Virus record (IMG/VR): IMGVR_UViG_3300042691_013257 | Location: 1-41,346 of that record | Reading direction: 5' to 3' (one strand) | DNA length: 41,346 nt | Source of the DNA: a virus | Shown: positions 12,459-19,379 of the stretch, in pieces | Position numbering within the stretch: the stretch's first letter is position 1 | How the letters are laid out: each line of letters starts with the position of its first letter | Notes under the pieces: model-generated | Database searches by the model: none | The model's input: only the letters and a program-made list of their open reading frames with translations | Told to the model about the DNA's origin: nothing | Made by a program: the position numbers and the translations under genes

Positions 12459-13250
12459 ATGACCCAACATATACCGCAGCACGGTGCGGCTGGAAAGCCC
12501 CGCGCCATCGAAACCGTCTATAAGAATTACAAATTCAGGTCACGCCTAGAAGCGCGATGGGCAGTCGCCTTTGATAAACTTGGTCTTGCGTGGACCTACG
12601 AGGAAGAGGGCTTTGAACTGCCTTCCGGGCGTTATCTGCCCGACTTTTTCTTCCCCGACTTGGACACCTACGTTGAGATCAAAGGCCGCATGCCTACACC
12701 CGGTGACAACGATATGGAGCGGCTGATGGATCTGTCAGTCGCGAAGAATTGCCCGTGCTTTCTATTTGCAGGAGACCCGATCGACCTGCTGGAGAAGCCG
12801 CAGACTGAATGCTTCACCTACAGTGTTCCCGCCGGACACGCCTTCATAGGCGACCCGCACATCGTCAAATATATGCTCGACGCAGCCGGAGCGCGCGGGA
12901 ACATCGCGGCGCTCACCAAGCAAGATGCGCACGAACTTCTCACCAACATCCTGGCTCTTGCTTTCGAGATAATGAAAAATCTCAAGTGGCAGCCTAGCGA
13001 AGACGGATCAGACATAACCGATATCATCGCCACCGCGCTGCATACAACGCCAGGCGTTGCGCCGGTGAACTGGGTGGCCGCGATGCACGAAGAGGGCGAA
13101 AAAGCGCGGGAGCACATAAAAGAAGATGATCCGCATTTCACGGGCCTGATGTCCGCGATGCGTTTCGTTAGCAGTCTTGGCGGTGAGCGCATGGACGCAG
13201 CGGCCAAAGCAGCCCGGCAGGCTCGCTTCGAGTTCGGAGCCAAGCCGTGA
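12459..13250 (+). CDS. PD-(D/E)XK nuclease domain protein
   Basis: A 263-residue protein whose first 90 residues form a compact PD-(D/E)XK nuclease: YKNYKFRSRLEARWAVAFDKLGLAWTYE gives E31, GRYLPDFFFP gives D62, and YVEIKG gives E73 and K75. The same layout is found in phage and plasmid nucleases encoded beside replication proteins, where it probably fills the place of the Holliday-junction or VRR-NUC nuclease. The remaining 170 residues are helical and unassigned. Start ATG has AGGAGCG upstream. It overlaps the primase-helicase by 4 nt. Confidence 0.8.
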   Translation: MTQHIPQHGAAGKPRAIETVYKNYKFRSRLEARWAVAFDKLGLAWTYEEEGFELPSGRYLPDFFFPDLDTYVEIKGRMPTPGDNDMERLMDLSVAKNCPCFLFAGDPIDLLEKPQTECFTYSVPAGHAFIGDPHIVKYMLDAAGARGNIAALTKQDAHELLTNILALAFEIMKNLKWQPSEDGSDITDIIATALHTTPGVAPVNWVAAMHEEGEKAREHIKEDDPHFTGLMSAMRFVSSLGGERMDAAAKAARQARFEFGAKP

Positions 13251-15460
13251 AGCACGAAAAGATGGACAGCTTCATGCTGCAAGCCGACGAGGCGCACACG
13301 CGCCGTTTTCTCAATACAATCTTCAAGCACTGCGCGGGCATAGAGGGGTGGTTCACCCTTCGAGCCTTCGAGCACGCAAGGGAAGGGCGCCCGCCTGTCG
13401 TGAACAAGTGGGTGCCTTTCGACCGCAATCTGGTCAGCGAGACGGTCGCGGTCGCAACGCTGGTGGCGAACCTGACCGGGGAGGACAGGGCGGTTTTCTC
13501 GCCGCCTGTGGCGATCTTCGGCAACGAGCTGAACAAGAAGGGCGACAACCGCTTTGCCGGCGAAAGCAACGTCGTTGCTGCGCCCGCATTGGCCGCAGAA
13601 CTGGACAAGAACCCGCAAGCCGCTTTGGCCGCGCTGGTCGAGATCCTGGGCGAGCCGACAATCCTCGTCGCGTCTGGCGGCATGTGGGAGGGTCAACCGA
13701 AGCTGCACGCCTACTGGCGCCTAGGCGAGCCCGCCCGATCAAGGGAGGATCTTGCCGCCCTGAAGCACGCACGGCGCGTGGCGGCCAAGCTGGCCGGTGC
13801 AGACCACACAGGCATCACGATCTCGCACCCTATGCGAATGCCTGGGTCATGGCACACGAAGGGTGAGCCGCGGCTGTGTGAAGTGATCGGCGGCAGCCCG
13901 GCGCGTGATATCAAGCTGTCATGGGCCGTCGAGGAACTGGAACGTGCAGCAGAAGCCGCCGGGGTGGAAATCGACCGGCGCACCTCAGCGGCGCGTGAAA
14001 ACGGCGAAGGTTTCAAGACCGAAAAGGCATGGTCGCGCGAAGACCTGATGCGGGCGGCCGAGTTGATCCCGAACGACGAGCGCGTCGAGTGGGATGGCTG
14101 GTCAAACACGCTCATGGCTTTTTATGACGCTTCGCACGGTTCGGTTGACGGGCTGGATGCCGGCACCTTCTGGAGTGAGAAGAACCCCAAAGGTGACGCC
14201 GACGCCGTGGCCTACAAGTGGGACCACATTAGCCGATACCCGCCCAAAGACATTTCAGCCGGAACGCTGGTCAAGCTGGCGCGCGGGGTGGATCCTGACT
14301 TTCTGCCCGGCAAGGTGAAGCCGGAAGAATGGTTCGATCAGGACGAAGCCAGCAACCCGGAAAACGACGTACCCCCTCCGCCCGAAAAGTTGCCAAATCG
14401 TTTTGAAGAGATCCAGCAGAAAGCGGCCAAATTCGTTTTCGAGCCCTTCTATGATGCTGCGGCCACGGCGCTCACAACGGCTGCTGCGCCACTGATCAAG
14501 GGCCTTTTGGATCAAGGGGCCATGTCTGTGGTCTATGGTCAATCGAACGTTGGCAAAACCTTCCTGACGGTCGATATCGGCTATCACATCGCGACGGGGC
14601 TGTCTTATGCCGGCATGAAGACGACAAGGGGCCATGTCATCTATCTGTCCGCAGAAGGTGGCCGCAGCATTACCAAGAGGCTTTCCGCGCTCTGCATGAA
14701 ATACGGCACGACGGCGGATGTGGACTTTCATCTGCTGCGCAGCTCGATCGATCTGCGGCGGCCGGATGCTGACCTTGTGCCGTTGATCTACGCGATCAAG
14801 AGCCTTGGGGTTCCCGTGTCGCTGATCGTGGTCGATACGCTGTCCAGGGCGCTTGCAGGGGGTGATGAAAACTCGTCCGTCGATATGGGCCAGATCGTCA
14901 CCAACTTCGACAAGCTGCGAGAGCACACCAACGCGCATTTGATGGTGGTGCATCATTCCGGCAAGAACCAGGCGGCGGGCGCCCGTGGTCATTCGCTGTT
15001 GAGGGCGGCAACGGACACGGAGATTGAAGTGTCCGAAGGCGTCATCGCGGCGAAGAAACAACGCGATCTGGACAAGAACTGGTCCAGCCCGTTCACGCTC
15101 GACGTCCACACGTTGGGTGTGGATGCGGACGGTGATCCGGTCACATCGTGCTCTGTGAGGCTCATCAGCCATGCAGAGGCTACGGCCGTGCAAGTGGAGG
15201 CGTTGACCCCATCGGAAGCAATAGTCGCTGCGGCCGTGGCGGAACTGGACGCCTTTAACGAGGATGAAAACGAAGGCGTTGGCGCGTCCGAATTGATCGA
15301 TTTCTTGGCAGGCAAGCTGGAAGATATTTCGCAAAATTCCGTAAGACAATTGTTGAAAAGAGGCGTCCAGAAGGGCGCTTTGACAAAATGTCGGCGCGGA
15401 CGGTGGAAATCAGCCAATTTGCAAAGTGGTCAGACGAGTGGTCAAAGCGTTTTCTCTTAA
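13247..15460 (+). CDS. Primase-helicase (RepB-like primase plus RepA-type ATPase)
   Basis: A 737-residue replication protein. The N-terminal 230 residues resemble RepB-type/bifunctional primase domains (ILVASGGMWEGQPKLHAYWRL, then a His-rich ITISHPMRMPGSWHTKGEPR). A PriCT-like segment follows near residues 265-350. The C-terminal half is a RecA-fold helicase: Walker A GQSNVGKT (431-438), Walker B LIVVDTLSRAL (D530) and VVHHSGK (H569-H570). A winged-helix-like tail (SELIDFLAGKL ... VRQLLKRG) precedes the end, Gly-Gln-Ser-Val-Phe-Ser. The last codons encode the first two iterons of the array that follows, so the protein may bind or open that site. It would prime and unwind phage DNA for the polymerase. 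Confidence 0.88.
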   Translation: MKHEKMDSFMLQADEAHTRRFLNTIFKHCAGIEGWFTLRAFEHAREGRPPVVNKWVPFDRNLVSETVAVATLVANLTGEDRAVFSPPVAIFGNELNKKGDNRFAGESNVVAAPALAAELDKNPQAALAALVEILGEPTILVASGGMWEGQPKLHAYWRLGEPARSREDLAALKHARRVAAKLAGADHTGITISHPMRMPGSWHTKGEPRLCEVIGGSPARDIKLSWAVEELERAAEAAGVEIDRRTSAARENGEGFKTEKAWSREDLMRAAELIPNDERVEWDGWSNTLMAFYDASHGSVDGLDAGTFWSEKNPKGDADAVAYKWDHISRYPPKDISAGTLVKLARGVDPDFLPGKVKPEEWFDQDEASNPENDVPPPPEKLPNRFEEIQQKAAKFVFEPFYDAAATALTTAAAPLIKGLLDQGAMSVVYGQSNVGKTFLTVDIGYHIATGLSYAGMKTTRGHVIYLSAEGGRSITKRLSALCMKYGTTADVDFHLLRSSIDLRRPDADLVPLIYAIKSLGVPVSLIVVDTLSRALAGGDENSSVDMGQIVTNFDKLREHTNAHLMVVHHSGKNQAAGARGHSLLRAATDTEIEVSEGVIAAKKQRDLDKNWSSPFTLDVHTLGVDADGDPVTSCSVRLISHAEATAVQVEALTPSEAIVAAAVAELDAFNEDENEGVGASELIDFLAGKLEDISQNSVRQLLKRGVQKGALTKCRRGRWKSANLQSGQTSGQSVFS

Positions 15461-15572
15461 TAATCAATGGCCTAGCGAAAGTGGTCAAAAGTGGTCAAAA
15501 GTGGTCAAGCCGCTGCGGGCAAAAAGTGGTCAAGTGGTCAAACATCCTTTAGGTTTGACCACTTTGACCAAT
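15425..15572 (+). repeat. AGTGGTCA iteron array, candidate replication origin
   Basis: AGTGGTCA occurs seven times directly at 15425, 15437, 15480, 15490, 15500, 15525 and 15533. It occurs once exactly inverted at 15556 (TGACCACT) and once nearly so at 15565. The three central copies are spaced exactly 10 bp, one helical turn. The final direct and inverted copies form an arm pair (15529-15572) with a 9-nt loop. The array begins inside the 3' end of the primase-helicase gene and fills most of a 212-bp gap before the leftward operon. The position and repeat geometry fit an iteron-type origin; autoregulation of the replication operon is an alternative. Confidence 0.7.
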
Positions 15573-15635
15573 GCCCCGGTTTTGTCACGTGTTGAAAGCC
15601 GAATTGAAGACACGAAAGAGAAAGGGCCCTCTGTA

Positions 15636-15666
15636 AGACAAAAAGAAAAGGCCGCACGTGGCGGCC
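15636..15666 (-). terminator. Intrinsic terminator of the leftward operon
   Basis: On the minus strand GGCCGC, loop CACGT, GCGGCC is followed by TTTTCTTTTTG. This stem and T-run lie just past the last leftward stop codon (15673), so it should end leftward transcription before the iteron array. Confidence 0.75.
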
Positions 15667-15672
15667 ATTCAG

Positions 15673-15780
15673 TCAGCGGCGGGATCTCTGCACGATCAAT
15701 TCGATCAAGCGCCCGAACATGAGGGCCGGTGCCGCGACCACGAGGACCACGGCGGCGGCAAACAAGATCAGGTAGGTCAT
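15673..15780 (-). CDS. 35-aa single-span membrane protein
   Basis: The start ATG (15780) overlaps the stop of the upstream leftward gene in an ATGA junction. The product is a hydrophobic helix of about 22 residues (MTYLILFAAAVVLVVAAP onward) followed by a basic end (VQRSRR), the layout of a small inner-membrane peptide with its positive tail in the cytoplasm. The family is not recognised. It is the last gene before the terminator. Confidence 0.65.
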   Translation of the reverse strand: MTYLILFAAAVVLVVAAPALMFGRLIELIVQRSRR

Positions 15781-16238
15781 GCCGCCTCGCTGATGCTCAG
15801 GTCGATGATCTCAGGCGTGAAGTCCCAATGCGGAACGTCAACCCAATCCCGGTCAAGGTCTGTGAAGACATAGCGGACCCGGCGCGAGCCATCAGGGGCA
15901 ACGTCAAAGCGAACGTTGCGAATGTGGTGATAGCGGCCTTCCTGAAAGCCTGTCTCACGGCCACGCATTGCGGCCATGTACTGAAAGGCTCGCATCGCTT
16001 GCCAATCCTTATCGCCCGGCGTCCGTTCAGGGGTGAACGTCGAATGCGCTTTGCGGATCGCGGCGAAGGTCCGGCCTTTCGGCGGATCCACCCGCAACGG
16101 GTCAAGGCCATGCTCCCGCAGGAACTGCGACGCGCAATAAGCTTCATTGGGCTTGCTTGGCAAATGCCACTCGCCTTTCTTGTTCTGAACAGCGCCAGCG
16201 GCTTCACAAGGGGCGACGAAATCGAAATAGGCTTGCAT
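15777..16238 (-). CDS. Hypothetical 153-aa protein, leftward operon
   Basis: The start is set at ATG 16238, preceded on the minus strand by CCGGGAG with 8 nt spacing; an in-frame ATG at 16292 would run through the intergenic sequence and lacks this site. The product is soluble, with many aromatic and charged residues (EWHLPSKPNEAYCASQFLREHGL, RKAHSTFTPE, RYHHIRNVRFDV) and an acidic C-terminus (DLDRDWVDVPHWDF). No family is recognised. It is coupled by ATGA to the membrane peptide downstream. Confidence 0.72.
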   Translation of the reverse strand: MQAYFDFVAPCEAAGAVQNKKGEWHLPSKPNEAYCASQFLREHGLDPLRVDPPKGRTFAAIRKAHSTFTPERTPGDKDWQAMRAFQYMAAMRGRETGFQEGRYHHIRNVRFDVAPDGSRRVRYVFTDLDRDWVDVPHWDFTPEIIDLSISEAA

Positions 16239-16260
16239 GTTGAAAACTCCCGGTGACGGC

Positions 16261-16338
16261 TCAAAGGCCAATGAGGACGAAAGACAGGCCAACGATAAAC
16301 ACGGCCATGGCTGCGGCGGATGCGAGGGTGTGGATCAT
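16261..16338 (-). CDS. 25-aa membrane peptide
   Basis: A gene of 26 codons accepted because its ATG (16338) overlaps the stop of the upstream gene (ATGA) and the product is a clean hydrophobic helix (about residues 5-25) with no charged residue after His3. It is one of two tiny membrane proteins in this operon. Function is unknown; interference with a host membrane complex is a possibility that the sequence alone cannot test. Confidence 0.5.
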   Translation of the reverse strand: MIHTLASAAAMAVFIVGLSFVLIGL

Positions 16339-16826
16339 GCGCCGTCCACCGCGATTGCGTACCCGCCACAGTGATCCGGTTCGCCGTTGCGCGTGCCATG
16401 GGCTTCCGGCGTGCCGTTCGGCCACAGAACGTTTCCGAGCGAATAGCCGATCTGGAATGACTTTGAGTAACCGCAACCGCCCATGACGATCTCGTCGTCC
16501 TTGGACAGACGGAAACCGACGAGTGCTGCGACCTGTCGCGTGATGTTGCGAATGTAGGTGCGACCTTCAGGCGATACGGCGGGAATGAAAACCTTGTATC
16601 GGGCAGATCCGCTGTTGCGGTTGTAGTGGGTGCATACGGCGGTCAGGGTGGATCCGACCTTCACGATGTCGAGCAATTCGGCGCGGCGGTACTCGTGCAA
16701 GGCAGTTTCGGCTTCCTTGCCGAACAAGGCGACACATTCGCCCGCTGCAATGGCGCGGTCCCAAATGTCGGAATAGGCGTAAACGTTGCCATCATTGAAG
16801 CGGACGGCTTTGGGGTTCTTGGTCAT
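16335..16826 (-). CDS. Conserved phage hypothetical protein, 163 aa
   Basis: The start ATG 16826 has AAAGGA 10 nt upstream on the minus strand. The C-terminal half contains IVMGGCGYSKSFQIGYSLGNVLWPNGTPEAHG, and then DHCGGYAIAV. I recognise this Gly-Cys-Gly ... Leu-Trp-Pro ... His-Cys-Gly-Gly-Tyr pattern from uncharacterised phage and plasmid proteins, without a known activity. The N-terminal half (SDIWDRAIAAGECVALFGKEAETALHEY) is helical. A motif copy lies 16 bp upstream of the start, on the same strand. Confidence 0.75.
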   Translation of the reverse strand: MTKNPKAVRFNDGNVYAYSDIWDRAIAAGECVALFGKEAETALHEYRRAELLDIVKVGSTLTAVCTHYNRNSGSARYKVFIPAVSPEGRTYIRNITRQVAALVGFRLSKDDEIVMGGCGYSKSFQIGYSLGNVLWPNGTPEAHGTRNGEPDHCGGYAIAVDGA

Positions 16827-16842
16827 TTGGGTTGGTCCTTTC

Positions 16843-16857
16843 GAGACAAACGAGACA
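16843..16857 (-). promoter_or_regulatory. Dispersed motif, reversed copy 7
   Basis: Minus strand TGTCTCGTTTGTCTC, in the 42-bp gap before the leftward gene starting at 16826. Its orientation follows the leftward gene. Confidence 0.65.
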
Positions 16858-16868
16858 GTGAGGGCAAA

Positions 16869-17093
16869 TCAGGCGGAAAAGGCGTATTCGGTGCCGTTGC
16901 GGGCAAGGTTGGCGGCAAAGGCGTCACGGTGCGCCACGTCGTTGAACGACCATTCGTCAAGATCGCCTGTTTCGCCGATGAATTGCACGTTCAAGCCAGC
17001 GGCGCGATTGCGGTAAAAGGCGCGATCCATCAGCAGCACGATATGGGGTGACAGCTTGTCGCGGTTGGGTTTGTGGGTGGTATCGAAGGTCAT
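16869..17093 (-). CDS. Hypothetical 74-aa protein, leftward operon
   Basis: Start ATG 17093 has TTGGAG with 8 nt spacing on the minus strand. The product (DRAFYRNRAAGLNVQFIGETGDLDEWSFNDVAHRDAFAANLARNG) has a beta-strand then helix layout typical of tiny regulatory or inhibitor proteins. No family is recognised. It is separated from neighbours by short gaps that each hold a motif copy. Confidence 0.7.
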   Translation of the reverse strand: MTFDTTHKPNRDKLSPHIVLLMDRAFYRNRAAGLNVQFIGETGDLDEWSFNDVAHRDAFAANLARNGTEYAFSA

Positions 17094-17128
17094 GGTGATT
17101 GCTCCAATCATGCAAGGGGTGAGTGTGG

Positions 17129-17143
17129 TGGACAAACGAGACA
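17129..17143 (-). promoter_or_regulatory. Dispersed motif, reversed copy 8
   Basis: Minus strand TGTCTCGTTTGTCCA, 35 bp upstream of the leftward start at 17093, in the 62-bp gap. Confidence 0.6.
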
Positions 17144-17155
17144 GTGCGGGCGTGG

Positions 17156-17374
17156 TCAGGCGGGAAGCACTCGGGCAGGATGCCACCGCATATCGAAGTT
17201 CGGGCCTGTCGATCCATATCCGGTCAAAACCTCATTGGCCTTGGCCGTTGCGAGGTAAAGCGGTTTCTTGAACGGATTGGCCGCATAGAAGGCGGCGAGG
17301 GCTTCATCGCGTGACGGGAAGGGACCAACGATGGTCTTGCCGCGCTTGGCCCAGAACTGAGGTTGATCGGTCAT
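17156..17374 (-). CDS. Hypothetical 72-aa protein, first gene of leftward operon
   Basis: Start ATG 17374 is preceded on the minus strand by GGAGACGACCA, the same ribosome-binding context used by several rightward genes; this overrides a longer in-frame extension. The product contains FWAKRGKTIVGPFPSRDEALAAFYAANPFKKPLYL and FDMRWHPARVLPA, suggesting a small alpha/beta fold. No family is recognised. It would be the first gene read from the divergent control region. Confidence 0.72.
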   Translation of the reverse strand: MTDQPQFWAKRGKTIVGPFPSRDEALAAFYAANPFKKPLYLATAKANEVLTGYGSTGPNFDMRWHPARVLPA

Positions 17375-17442
17375 TGGTCGTCTCCGGTGCGGGTTGAAAT
17401 GTCTTACAAGTGCAAAATGTCTTACGTTGTATCGGAAGTCAA

Positions 17443-17457
17443 GAGACAAAAACGACA
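17443..17457 (-). promoter_or_regulatory. Dispersed motif, reversed copy 9
   Basis: Minus strand TGTCGTTTTTGTCTC, directly followed by TTGACT (17437-17442), a -35-like hexamer. A 17-bp spacer then leads to CATTTT, a weak -10. Confidence 0.55.
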
Positions 17458-17465
17458 AAGATTGC

Positions 17466-17488
17466 AATTAACCAGATTTAGGTTAATT
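17466..17488. promoter_or_regulatory. Shared palindromic operator, copy A
   Basis: AATTAACC, seven bases, GGTTAATT: perfect 8-bp arms. The same arms and spacer length occur at 28487-28509, and TTGCA lies just left of both. It is a likely binding site for a dimeric regulator. Confidence 0.7.
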
Positions 17489-17549
17489 TGCGGAAACTGT
17501 TGGCAACGGCTAACATGTTATATCGTAACATCGATACGGAGGTTCGGCC

Positions 17550-18026
17550 TTGCCGTATGTTTCGGGACGGTTCACGCCAGGCGAAAGGGCATTTATTCAC
17601 CACATGGGCGAAACCAATGATCCACACATCGCCGCGATGAAAGCGGGGTACAAGCAACCCGCCGTCGCTGCGAACAAACTGATGAAGCGGCCTGAGGTCG
17701 CAGAAGCGTCCAGGGAGGCCGCTGCAAGGTTCCTGCATGAGAAAGCGGGGGCCATTGGTGTGATGGTAGCAACCCGCATCGCGCTAGACACCACATTGCC
17801 GGCAAACACGCAGCTACGCGCCGCCACTGAGCTGATGAAAGCCTCAGGAATGTACGTAAACGACGGCAACGCGCCGATGAAAGAGCCGCACGAAATGACG
17901 GCAACGGAGCTGCGAGAGCACGCCTCAAAGCTGGAACGCCAGCGTGACGCGATGCTGAAGGCACTGAGCGAACAAGCCACCGTGATCGAGGGCGAAACGC
18001 CGCAATCAGGCAGTGCTTTTGACTGA
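17550..18026 (+). CDS. terS: Terminase small subunit
   Basis: A 158-residue protein starting at TTG 17550, with ACGGAGG and 7 nt spacing. The N-terminal region (FTPGERAFIHHMGETNDPHIAAMKAGYKQPAVAANKLMKRPEV) is the DNA-binding HTH typical of small terminase subunits, including the A-x-x-AGY and rP-x-V ending. A helical oligomerisation region and a charged coiled coil (LREHASKLERQRDAMLKAL) follow. It would recognise the packaging site and hand DNA to TerL. TerL is unusually far away, almost 6 kb downstream. The end is Gly-Ser-Ala-Phe-Asp. Confidence 0.8.
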   Translation: MPYVSGRFTPGERAFIHHMGETNDPHIAAMKAGYKQPAVAANKLMKRPEVAEASREAAARFLHEKAGAIGVMVATRIALDTTLPANTQLRAATELMKASGMYVNDGNAPMKEPHEMTATELREHASKLERQRDAMLKALSEQATVIEGETPQSGSAFD

Positions 18027-18106
18027 AAGCTTGCAAAGCGCTACCAAACAACAGCCCGGAAGCCCTGCAAACCAAGGCGTGTCCACTACGTTGTGCACGT
18101 AGTTAG

Positions 18107-18137
18107 CGCGCCATCCTCGACGATCGACGAGGGCGCG
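18107..18137 (+). other. Hairpin downstream of terS
   Basis: Arms CGCGC and GCGCG enclose CCTCG/CGAGG with a small bulge. No T-run follows, so intrinsic termination is uncertain. Confidence 0.4.
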
Positions 18138-18312
18138 AAGGCCGGGACCGGCTTGACGAGGGCCGCCCCACCCCCTGCCGACAGTCCGAACCGCGACCCG
18201 GAGACGGCGGCGGGCACCGCTACAAATTTGCAGCCGAAAAACCAATCCAGACACCCCGTCCTGACCATCCGAACCGGGTTTCGGCGTCTGCAACGCCCTT
18301 CCACCCTCCAAT

Positions 18313-18327
18313 TGTCTCGTCTGTAGC
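18313..18327 (+). promoter_or_regulatory. Dispersed motif, degenerate copy 10
   Basis: TGTCTCGTCTGTAGC, followed at once by GTCTGTTCC. It matches the consensus except at the end. Confidence 0.35.
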
Positions 18328-18481
18328 GTCTGTTCCGGCCACAGACAGGCCCTCAGCACGCGTTTCGGTATTTTCCGGTACCCGACAGCCCGGAACCCCC
18401 ACCCCTGCCGTCACCGGGCTTCTACGACCGAAATTGAAACGAGGGCCATTTTTCAATTTTTCCGGCCAAGATCGATCTGGG

Positions 18482-18496
18482 CGTATCGTCTGTCTC
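18482..18496 (+). promoter_or_regulatory. Dispersed 15-bp motif, copy 11
   Basis: CGTATCGTCTGTCTC, abutting a TTGACG -35 element. Confidence 0.6.
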
Positions 18497-18525
18497 TTGA
18501 CGCGGCATCCAGACAGGGCGATAAC
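18497..18525 (+). promoter_or_regulatory. Sigma70-like promoter
   Basis: TTGACG (18497-18502), 17-bp spacer, GATAAC (18520-18525). The motif copy just upstream occupies the position of an activator site. It would drive the gene at 18638. Confidence 0.55.
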
Positions 18526-18637
18526 TGACCGGGACGGGGCAATTGTTCAAGGCCAGCCCCGGCAATACGGATGGCGGTAGACCGTTGACGCAAACCAGAC
18601 CCGCCCGCGCTTAGACGACCAACGGAGGCCAACTGAC

Positions 18638-18919
18638 ATGAGCCACACGGAAATCTACAACCCAGGCCACACCGAGCGCGTTATCGCCAACGAGATCAAT
18701 CGCGCAGTCCGGCGTTGCCGGATCGGCAAGACCCGCTGGAAGCGCGCCGCAACGTCGCCGTTTGCCCCGGTTTTGCCGAGCCCGCGCATCTTCGGGCCGT
18801 ACATCGACCCGCTTCGCACGCCTCTTCCGACACCGATCCCGTCGACAGGCACGCCCTATCGGCCGAACTGGTGGGATCAGGTGACATGCGAGGCCCCCAA
18901 TCGTGTCGGAACCGTTTGA
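18638..18919 (+). CDS. Hypothetical 93-aa protein
   Basis: Start ATG has CGGAGG 9 nt upstream. The N-terminal half is helical and basic (ERVIANEINRAVRRCRIGKTRWKRAA); the C-terminal half is rich in Pro, Thr and Arg with little regular structure expected. Such composition is common in small nucleic-acid-binding or structural linker proteins, but no family is recognised. Its end overlaps the next gene by 17 nt in another frame. Confidence 0.65.
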   Translation: MSHTEIYNPGHTERVIANEINRAVRRCRIGKTRWKRAATSPFAPVLPSPRIFGPYIDPLRTPLPTPIPSTGTPYRPNWWDQVTCEAPNRVGTV

Positions 18920-19100
18920 CCCGGACGCACCGGACTTTCTGCCCTATCCGGGGATCGGCTACGCCGTGCCGATCATCCACGAAGAAGAGAACCGCTGGCT
19001 GCTGTGCGATGAAGACGGCGATCCGATCCTGATTTCCAGCCTGGAGGGTGTTCGGGCGGTTGCGCGGGAAGCCGGGATCGAGCTTTGCAGCGTGCACTAG
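18903..19100 (+). CDS. Hypothetical 65-aa acidic protein
   Basis: Start GTG 18903 lies inside the end of the previous gene. The product (FDPDAPDFLPYPGIGYAVPIIHEEENRWLLCDEDGDPILISSLEGVRAVAREAGIELC) has a regular strand-strand-helix pattern and strong acidity, which supports a genuine folded protein. No family is recognised. Confidence 0.62.
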   Translation: MSEPFDPDAPDFLPYPGIGYAVPIIHEEENRWLLCDEDGDPILISSLEGVRAVAREAGIELCSVH

Positions 19101-19110
19101 AGGAATTTTC

Positions 19111-19335
19111 ATGACCGCAGAGATCGTTCAGCTCAATCCCGAGACCGTCGGCGACGAGTACCGCTTCGACCCGGATCAGGTGCTGGAAGACGCCAAGGGT
19201 CAGGGCTTTGTGACGCTCATGGTGCTGGCACAGAACGAGGACGGCGATATCTGGATCACCGGCAACGCCAATGTGGGCGAAACGCTGGTGCTGATGGAGC
19301 GCGCGAAGCACCATCTCGTGTTTGGCGACGACTGA
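19111..19335 (+). CDS. Hypothetical 74-aa phage protein
   Basis: Start ATG 19111 has AGAGGAA upstream. The C-terminal part (WITGNANVGETLVLMERAKHHLVFGDD) is a pattern I have seen in small rhizobial phage and prophage proteins without a defined role. The N-terminal part is acidic with alternating strands. It is the last gene before a terminator. Confidence 0.68.
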   Translation: MTAEIVQLNPETVGDEYRFDPDQVLEDAKGQGFVTLMVLAQNEDGDIWITGNANVGETLVLMERAKHHLVFGDD

Positions 19336-19346
19336 TCGTCTGTATC
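19332..19346 (+). promoter_or_regulatory. Dispersed 15-bp motif, copy 12
   Basis: CTGATCGTCTGTATC, starting just before the previous stop codon and abutting TTGACG at 19347. Confidence 0.55.
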
Positions 19347-19375
19347 TTGACGCGAGAGACAAAGGGTCGCAAAAT
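19347..19375 (+). promoter_or_regulatory. Sigma70-like promoter ahead of a terminator
   Basis: TTGACG, 17-bp spacer, CAAAAT. The spacing is ideal but the -10 is weak. A strong terminator begins only 5 bp downstream. Confidence 0.4.
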
Positions 19376-19379
19376 GAAC

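Larger units (their letters stand above)
17375..17549. promoter_or_regulatory. Divergent control region
   Basis: A 175-bp gap between the leftward operon and terS. It holds two AAATGTCTTAC direct repeats (17398 and 17417, 19 bp apart) and a reversed motif copy abutting a leftward TTGACT -35. It also holds the AATTAACC-N7-GGTTAATT palindrome (17466-17488) and a second inverted repeat ATGTTA-TATCG-TAACAT (17515-17531) next to terS. This density of sites in an AT-rich patch marks it as the main switch between the two directions. Confidence 0.75.
18027..18637. other. 611-bp non-coding region after terS, candidate packaging site
   Basis: I find no convincing gene here: the open frames lack ribosome-binding sites and have low-complexity products. 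It contains an inverted repeat CTACGT-TGTGC-ACGTAG (18086-18102) and a GC-rich hairpin (18107-18137). It also holds a degenerate motif copy at 18313, a full copy at 18482 and a sigma70-like promoter at 18497-18525. Packaging initiation sites commonly lie in or beside terS, so a pac or cos site here is reasonable inference. Confidence 0.5.

Noticed and set aside
15425-15540. Repeats as a CRISPR array
   Set aside because: Units are only 8 bp with 0-35 bp irregular spacing and inverted copies, which fits iterons and not CRISPR repeats.
15426-15722. 98-codon frame over the iteron array
   Set aside because: It consists mostly of translated repeats, has no ribosome-binding site, and runs into the leftward terminator and gene.
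17466-17488. Palindrome as a CtrA binding site
   Set aside because: CtrA sites are TTAA-N7-TTAA direct half-sites; here TTAA to TTAA spacing is 11 and the element is an inverted repeat.
18093-18326. 77-codon GTG frame in the gap after terS
   Set aside because: No ribosome-binding site, Pro/Thr/Arg low complexity, and it crosses a hairpin and a motif copy.
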